Source: Candidatus Segatella mututuai
Lineage (GTDB): Bacteria; Bacteroidota; Bacteroidia; Bacteroidales; Bacteroidaceae
NCBI GenBank assembly: GCA_002439605.1
Contig: DJOI01000052.1
Span: forward strand, 10,434 to 21,925
DNA length: 11,492 nt
Direction of reading: 5' to 3'
Each line of letters begins with the position of its first letter. The first letter of the stretch is position 1. The position numbers and the translations under genes are program-made. The notes under the pieces were generated by a model. That model did not search any database. It worked only from the letters and a program-made list of their open reading frames with translations, and was not told the DNA's origin. Below, piece after piece: positions 8,257 to 11,492 of the stretch.

Positions 8257-9027
8257 TTAGTATTTTAGCTTTCCTTCTGCTATTTTCTTGGCTTCCACAG
8301 GCTTGTCGGTGGTGATGAAGTCAACCCCGGAAGCCACGCATTTCTGTATCTCCCTCATATCGTCGATGGTCCATACGTTGACTTTTAATCCTAAGTCGTG
8401 GCTCTGCTTGATCCACTCTGGGTGTCTGTTGAGTGCTCCACCACTATAATCTATGCCAGCGAATCCTTTTGCCTTGATGGCATCGGGGGCCACATTGCCT
8501 CCTAAATAATATACTCTGGCCTTTGGATTCTGCTTGATGATTTCCTCGCAAGCGTGCATGCTGAAGGAGATGTAGTCCACTCTGTCTTCCATGCCTGTTT
8601 CCTTTACCTGCTTTACGCAGGCGGCCACGCATTTGTCCTCACGTTCTCTGGACTTGTGAGACTTGATTTCGAGGATGAGTTGCAACTTTCCTAATTTCTT
8701 GCCTTCCTCCAAGTAACTCTTCAGGGTGGCGAGCTTCTCGCCGTTGGCAAGTTTCATGTTCTTGATTTCAGCATATCTGGCATTTTCGATGATGACTCCG
8801 TGGATGTCGTCGTCATGGTTTACCACGACTTCTCCGTCGGTCGTGATGTGTACGTCAAATTCGCTTCCCCATGCTCCTGCCTCATAAGCATTGCGCATGG
8901 AGGCAAGAGAGTTCTGGGCTGCGTTTGGACTGTTCCAATAGCCACGATGGGCTATGACTTTGACCTGTGCCAGGCCGGTGGTTGCCATCATGAGCAAACC
9001 ACACGTTATCACACTTAACTTATTCAT
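8257..9027 (-). CDS. Exported glycerophosphodiester phosphodiesterase family protein
   Basis: Family members hydrolyse glycerophosphodiesters to sn-glycerol 3-phosphate and an alcohol, using a metal-dependent TIM barrel. The 256 residues start with a signal peptide (hydrophobic to about residue 20, ending GLAQ), so the enzyme is probably periplasmic. Catalytic motifs are intact: AHRG with His27 and Arg28, SEFDVH with Glu56 and Asp58 as likely metal ligands, NHD with His71, and LILEIKSH with Glu120. The usual ENT triplet after HRG is QNS, a variant I recall as common in Bacteroidota. VNVWTIDD and ITTDKP near the end fit the family. The gene converges on the exported-protein gene, so it is not in its operon; a role in nutrient scavenging or lipid turnover is inferred. 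The leader is A-rich with no Shine-Dalgarno site. Confidence 0.93.
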   Translation of the reverse strand: MNKLSVITCGLLMMATTGLAQVKVIAHRGYWNSPNAAQNSLASMRNAYEAGAWGSEFDVHITTDGEVVVNHDDDIHGVIIENARYAEIKNMKLANGEKLATLKSYLEEGKKLGKLQLILEIKSHKSREREDKCVAACVKQVKETGMEDRVDYISFSMHACEEIIKQNPKARVYYLGGNVAPDAIKAKGFAGIDYSGGALNRHPEWIKQSHDLGLKVNVWTIDDMREIQKCVASGVDFITTDKPVEAKKIAEGKLKY

Positions 9028-9067
9028 GTTGTTTTCTGTTTTGTGTTTGTTTGATTTTTTTTGTCTG

Positions 9068-9075
9068 CAAAAGTA
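9068..9075 (-). promoter_or_regulatory. Probable promoter (-7 element) of the phosphodiesterase gene
   Basis: On the minus strand this reads TACTTTTG, a match to TAnnTTTG. The leader to the ATG at 9027 would be about 35 bases. No clear -33 TTG is found at normal spacing. Confidence 0.55.
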
Positions 9076-9188
9076 GTGGTGCGGAATTACAATGCTGTTT
9101 CATTGGTATAACGAAAACTTAAAGTTTTTATTACGTTAGTGCTTTGTTTGCCCGTCTTTATAAAAATACTTAAATGTCTGTCTGGTAG

Positions 9189-9220
9189 TTGTGTAATTTC
9201 GTCAATAAGTTTTATATTTG
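9189..9220 (+). promoter_or_regulatory. Probable promoter of the nitroreductase gene
   Basis: TATATTTG (9213-9220) matches the Bacteroidota -7 consensus, and TTG (9189-9191) lies 21 bases upstream as a -33 element. The predicted start of transcription is near 9227, giving a leader of roughly 60 bases. Confidence 0.65.
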
Positions 9221-9271
9221 CAAGGCAAAAGTCGTAAAAAACGAATGCAATATAAAAAGAATTTTAAATAG

Positions 9272-9277
9272 AAGGAG
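9272..9277 (+). promoter_or_regulatory. Shine-Dalgarno site that fixes the nitroreductase start
   Basis: AAGGAG ends 8 bases before the ATG at 9286 and 11 before the next ATG at 9289. It overlaps too closely with a TTG at 9280 for that codon to be the start. Such a good site is uncommon in this phylum and is not seen before the other genes here. Confidence 0.65.
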
Positions 9278-9285
9278 AATTGTAT

Positions 9286-9957
9286 ATGATGAATTTGAAA
9301 ACTTGGATGGTCTGCGGTATGATGCTGTTGCCATCGTTGAGTCAGGCTCAGAATTGCTGTCAAGGTAAGAAGGAGAAGAAATGTGATAAGCAAGAGGTGA
9401 AGTCTTGCAGTCAAATGATGAACAATGAGGTGATTCAGACGATTATGTCTCGCCGCTCGATTCGCAAGTACCTCGACAAGCCTGTGGAGCATGAGAAATT
9501 GGCACTCATCGCCAAGTGCGGCATCAATGCCCCAAATGGTATGAACAAGCAGCCTTGGGCTGTGCGAGTGGTGGAGAACCAAGACTTCATCAAGGGCACT
9601 ACCGAGATATTCAAGAAGGAGAATCCCGAGCAGGTGAAGCGCGACCCGAATTTCAAGAACATGTATCGTAATGCCCCTAACATTATCGTCGTGGCTACGC
9701 AGAATGGTTTGGGACAGGTAGATGCGGGATTGATGGGCGAGAACATGATGCTTGCCGCCAAGTCGCTCGGCTTGGGTACTTGTTGTCTGGGTGGTCCTGT
9801 TCGCTTCTTGCAGACCAGCGATGCTTGCAAGTCTTATCTTGCCAAGCTCAACCTTCCTGAAGGTTACGAGATTTGCTACATTCTCGCCGTAGGCTATCCT
9901 GATGAAAGCCCAGAGGCGAAGCCAAGGGATGAGAGCAAGATAGAGTTTATCAAATAG
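9286..9957 (+). CDS. Exported nitroreductase-family flavoprotein
   Basis: Nitroreductase-fold proteins bind FMN and reduce nitro groups, quinones or related substrates with NAD(P)H. Starting at ATG 9286 the product has 223 residues. Residues 1-21 form a signal peptide with likely cleavage SQA|QN; there is no lipobox, so it is probably a soluble periplasmic protein. A short Cys/Lys-rich linker follows, with cysteines at 24, 25, 33 and 41. The catalytic domain begins near 48 with the FMN-phosphate-binding motif SRRSIRKYLDKPV, then APNGMNKQPW (82-91), GLGTCCLGG and YEICYILAVGYP. It has its own promoter and terminator, so it is a single-gene unit. Most family members are cytoplasmic, so export raises the question of where FMN is loaded and what supplies electrons. 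The substrate is unknown. Confidence 0.9.
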   Translation: MMNLKTWMVCGMMLLPSLSQAQNCCQGKKEKKCDKQEVKSCSQMMNNEVIQTIMSRRSIRKYLDKPVEHEKLALIAKCGINAPNGMNKQPWAVRVVENQDFIKGTTEIFKKENPEQVKRDPNFKNMYRNAPNIIVVATQNGLGQVDAGLMGENMMLAAKSLGLGTCCLGGPVRFLQTSDACKSYLAKLNLPEGYEICYILAVGYPDESPEAKPRDESKIEFIK

Positions 9958-9968
9958 GAATAATAGAG

Positions 9969-10010
9969 GTCAAGCTGTTGGGGTTCAATGCCAATCAAGC
10001 TTGACTTTTT
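9969..10010 (+). terminator. Rho-independent terminator of the nitroreductase gene
   Basis: GTCAAGCT (9969-9976) pairs with AGCTTGAC (9998-10005), and an inner TTGG/CCAA pair extends the hairpin. Five T residues follow. It starts about 12 bases after the stop codon. Confidence 0.8.
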
Positions 10011-10070
10011 ATTGATTGAATGGAAATGGTGTGATGCTTTCTGTGGTAGGACGACGAAGCCCAGTCTTAT

Positions 10071-10409
10071 CTACTTTAGAAAGTAGATGGGCGAGTGATG
10101 CGTGCCATCCTTGCCCGTAATCTTCTTGTCGGGATTATTCTCGGGCATTCCTAATCCAACTGACAAGGAGAAATAGCCGATTTCGGGGATGTAGAATCGG
10201 CATCCTTGCGAAAACTCTTCTACAGCTATGTCGTGAAGCTCGCATAGCACAGCGGCTACATCGCCTTTGGTGAGTGAGCATCTGTTTTGTATCTTGGTCT
10301 CCAATTCTTTGGCTGTCAATGGCTCATGTTGCTTGATTCGGACATACTTGCGGCGCTCGCCAGAGCCTATTGCATTCTGGATGGAGTAGATGTCGTACTT
10401 TAATTACAT
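10071..10409 (-). pseudogene. Broken HU-like (HU-HIG type) DNA-binding protein gene
   Basis: The frame encodes a Bacteroidota HU-like DNA-binding domain: LKYDIYSIQNAIGSGERRKY, then VRIKQHEPLTAKELETKIQ, then SLTKGDVAAVLCELHDIAVEE and GCRFYIPEIGYFSLSV. The natural ATG at 10409-10407 is followed at once by TAA (10406-10404), so the intended N-terminus is cut off. The only later in-frame start is a TTG at 10319 in the middle of the domain. After DKKITGKD the sequence jumps to GTHHSPIYFLK and a stop. As I recall the family, the first piece normally continues through a beta-rich section and a second domain, and an ending like PIYFL belongs to the far C-terminus, so an internal deletion of around 100 codons is likely (inference). 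The promoter and leader upstream look intact. A functional gene would need stop readthrough or a sequencing error. Confidence 0.8.
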
Positions 10410-10434
10410 AGTCATTATGTTTTTAGAAGCATAT

Positions 10435-10451
10435 CCTATGGTTGGCATAGG
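10435..10451 (-). promoter_or_regulatory. Small hairpin in the leader of the HU-like pseudogene
   Basis: CCTATG and CATAGG form a perfect 6-bp inverted repeat around a 5-base loop. It lies between the predicted promoter (10474-10481) and the broken ATG at 10409. It could be an operator or an RNA hairpin near the ribosome-binding region; its role is unknown. Confidence 0.4.
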
Positions 10452-10473
10452 AACGTTTGTTGATATTGTGTTG

Positions 10474-10481
10474 CAAATATA
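10474..10481 (-). promoter_or_regulatory. Probable promoter (-7 element) of the HU-like pseudogene
   Basis: On the minus strand this reads TATATTTG, a match to TAnnTTTG, giving a leader of about 58 bases to the ATG at 10409. No clear -33 element is present. The 22-bp repeats begin about 55 bases upstream of it. Confidence 0.5.
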
Positions 10482-10535
10482 TATAATAATGTAATAACTT
10501 GTTTCTTTTGATGTAAAGATTTAGCTTTATTTATC

Positions 10536-10623
10536 TTTTGACAATTGCCATATGGTCTTTTGGCAACTGCCATGCTATTTTTTGGCAATTGTCATAAGAC
10601 CTTTCGGCGATTGTCAGAACATT
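10536..10623. repeat. Four 22-bp repeats built on a TGGCAATTGCCA palindrome
   Basis: Four head-to-tail units start at 10536, 10558, 10580 and 10602, each exactly 22 bp. Their cores are TGACAATTGCCA, TGGCAACTGCCA, TGGCAATTGTCA and CGGCGATTGTCA. The consensus TGGCAATTGCCA is its own reverse complement; units 1 and 3 are reverse complements of each other. The outer 6 bases of each unit vary. As 22 is not a multiple of three, this is not a protein repeat. Two helical turns per unit would put all palindromes on one face of the DNA, as in an array of dimer-binding sites. The units have too little spacer to be a CRISPR array. Function unknown. Confidence 0.85.
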
Positions 10624-10634
10624 GTAAGAAGAGG

Positions 10635-10722
10635 TTTCTGGCACCATGATAGATAGTTCTTTGCATCGCAATAAATAGTTCTTTGCATCATGAAGATTAG
10701 CTTCTTGCATGATAAACGCAGA
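10635..10722. repeat. Second array of four 22-bp repeats (AGTTCTTTGCAT type)
   Basis: Units start at 10635, 10657, 10679 and 10701, each 22 bp. The middle two begin TTCTTTGCATC, the fourth begins CTTCTTGCATG, and the first is a diverged TTTCTGGCACC. A further partial CTTCTTAG follows at 10723. The motif differs from the neighbouring palindromic array but keeps the same period. The two arrays are separated by 11 bp, half a unit. The right end lies about 28 bp before the thioesterase promoter. Confidence 0.75.
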
Positions 10723-10750
10723 CTTCTTAGCTTTTTTATTCCATATTTTC

Positions 10751-10782
10751 TTTGGAGGTTTTCAAAAATAATCTTATCTTTG
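10751..10782 (+). promoter_or_regulatory. Promoter of the thioesterase-thioredoxin operon
   Basis: TTTG (10751-10754), a 20-base spacer and TATCTTTG (10775-10782) form a near-ideal Bacteroidota promoter. Transcription should start near 10789, about 30 bases before the ATG at 10821. This excludes the TTG at 10752 as a translation start. Confidence 0.8.
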
Positions 10783-10820
10783 TCAACGTAATAATTACTA
10801 AGTCGGAAAAAGAGAAATTA

Positions 10821-11294
10821 ATGAAGAAGATATTAAATCCATATTTGAATAAGGAGGGATACAACTGCGTATGCTGTTCCCCAAACAATCCCATCGGATT
10901 GCATTTGGAGTTTTGGGAAGATGGTGATGATGTGCTAACTATCTGGCATCCTGGCGAGAACTACCAGGGATGGGTGAACACATTGCATGGCGGAGTCATC
11001 GGTATGCTGATGGACGAAGTGGCTGGTTGGGTCATCAACCGCAAACTGCAGACCACTGGCGTAACGATGCAACTCAACGTGAAGTACAAGAAGCCTGTGA
11101 TGACCACCGATTCGCAGATTACCATTCGTGGGCGTATCACCAACCAGCGACGCAACATCGTGACTATCCAGCTTTCGCTCGAAAACTCGAAAGGCGAGGT
11201 TTGCGATGAGGCTGAGGCCATTTACTATACCTTTGGCGAAGACAAAGCCAAGGAAATGGGATTCGATGGTTGCAAGGTCGAAGGTGAGGAATAA
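10821..11294 (+). CDS. PaaI-type hotdog-fold thioesterase family protein
   Basis: Hotdog thioesterases hydrolyse acyl-CoA or acyl-carrier thioesters in the cytoplasm; the physiological substrate here is unknown. From ATG 10821 the product has 157 residues, usual for the family. The signature LHGGVIGMLMDEVAGW (55-70) carries the HGG turn (56-58) and the acidic residues Asp65 and Glu66 on the central helix. The N-terminal segment NCVCCSPNNPIGLHLEF matches the C--CG-NP-GL pattern of a subgroup, with cysteines at 16, 18 and 19. No signal peptide is present. The start was chosen because the promoter excludes earlier codons and an A/G-rich leader precedes this ATG. The thioredoxin gene follows after 16 bases, so the two are probably cotranscribed. 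Confidence 0.9.
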   Translation: MKKILNPYLNKEGYNCVCCSPNNPIGLHLEFWEDGDDVLTIWHPGENYQGWVNTLHGGVIGMLMDEVAGWVINRKLQTTGVTMQLNVKYKKPVMTTDSQITIRGRITNQRRNIVTIQLSLENSKGEVCDEAEAIYYTFGEDKAKEMGFDGCKVEGEE

Positions 11295-11310
11295 TCAAAA
11301 ATAATAAAAG

Positions 11311-11492
11311 ATGGAAACATTCAATGAAGTAATATCTGGCAATCAACTGGTATTGGTTGATTTCTTTGCGACATGGTGCCAACCGTGCCAGATGATGCAC
11401 CCTGTGTTGGAAGACTTGAAGAAGACGGTGGGCGACAAGCTTCGCATCATCAAGGTGGATGTGGATGCTCACAACGATGTGGCTTCCCAATA
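11311..11492 (+). CDS. trxA: Thioredoxin, 5' part (cut by window end)
   Basis: Thioredoxin is a small cytoplasmic dithiol-disulfide reductase. The first 60 codons are present: a short N-terminus, the strand LVLVDFFATW, the active site WCQPC with cysteines at 23 and 26, a helix, and IIKVDVDAH. There is no signal peptide, so it is cytoplasmic rather than a TlpA-like periplasmic form. The active site has Gln where the classical thioredoxin has Gly (WCGPC), which may shift redox potential or partner choice. It is likely cotranscribed with the preceding thioesterase. The 3' end is outside the window. Confidence 0.92.
   Translation, partial: METFNEVISGNQLVLVDFFATWCQPCQMMHPVLEDLKKTVGDKLRIIKVDVDAHNDVASQ

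Noticed and set aside
9286..9360. Lipoprotein signal on the nitroreductase
   Set aside because: The residues before the cysteines at 10 and 24 do not form a lipobox; a standard signal peptidase I site after SQA fits better.
10536..10722. CRISPR array
   Set aside because: Units are contiguous 22-mers with degenerate cores and only about 6 to 10 variable bases, there are two motif families, and no cas genes are present.
10752..10820. A TTG start extending the thioesterase by 23 residues
   Set aside because: The TTG sits inside the -33 element of a near-consensus promoter, so it would not be transcribed.

Overview
The window looks like chromosomal DNA of a Bacteroidota bacterium, most likely Prevotella/Segatella or a close relative. 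The reasons are a SusC/SusD outer-membrane pair, several promoters with the Bacteroidota -7 element TAnnTTTG, A-rich leaders mostly lacking a Shine-Dalgarno site, and an HU-like protein of the type common in this phylum. The species call is inference from recalled family resemblance; no search was run.

Layout. 1-365 (minus) holds a frameshifted remnant that resembles the P-loop region of VirE/DUF3987-type mobile-element proteins. 366-800 has no intact gene but contains a 196-bp AT-rich palindromic element with perfect 24-bp inverted ends (432-627), a short GC-richer stretch, and the terminator of the next operon. 801-5940 (minus) is a susC-susD operon encoding a TonB-dependent transporter and its surface lipoprotein. 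Divergent from it, 6129-8153 (plus) encodes a large exported protein of unrecognised family, probably a beta-rich domain followed by an alpha/alpha toroid. It ends in a strong terminator and converges on an exported glycerophosphodiester phosphodiesterase (8257-9027, minus). A divergent promoter region then leads to an exported nitroreductase-family protein (9286-9957, plus) with its own terminator. 10071-10409 (minus) is a broken HU-like gene, with a stop codon directly after its ATG and an apparent internal deletion. Upstream of it lie two adjacent arrays of 22-bp repeats (10536-10722). The window closes with a hotdog-fold thioesterase (10821-11294) and the start of a thioredoxin gene (11311 onward), apparently one operon.

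How the genes may work together. SusC/SusD would import an oligomer across the outer membrane. The divergent exported protein is the best candidate for acting on that substrate, since no recognisable glycoside hydrolase is present. The phosphodiesterase is a separate transcription unit and its link to the transporter is only positional. The most unusual material is non-coding or decayed: the palindromic element at the left, and the HU-like pseudogene with its doubly repeated, 22-bp-phased upstream region at the right.
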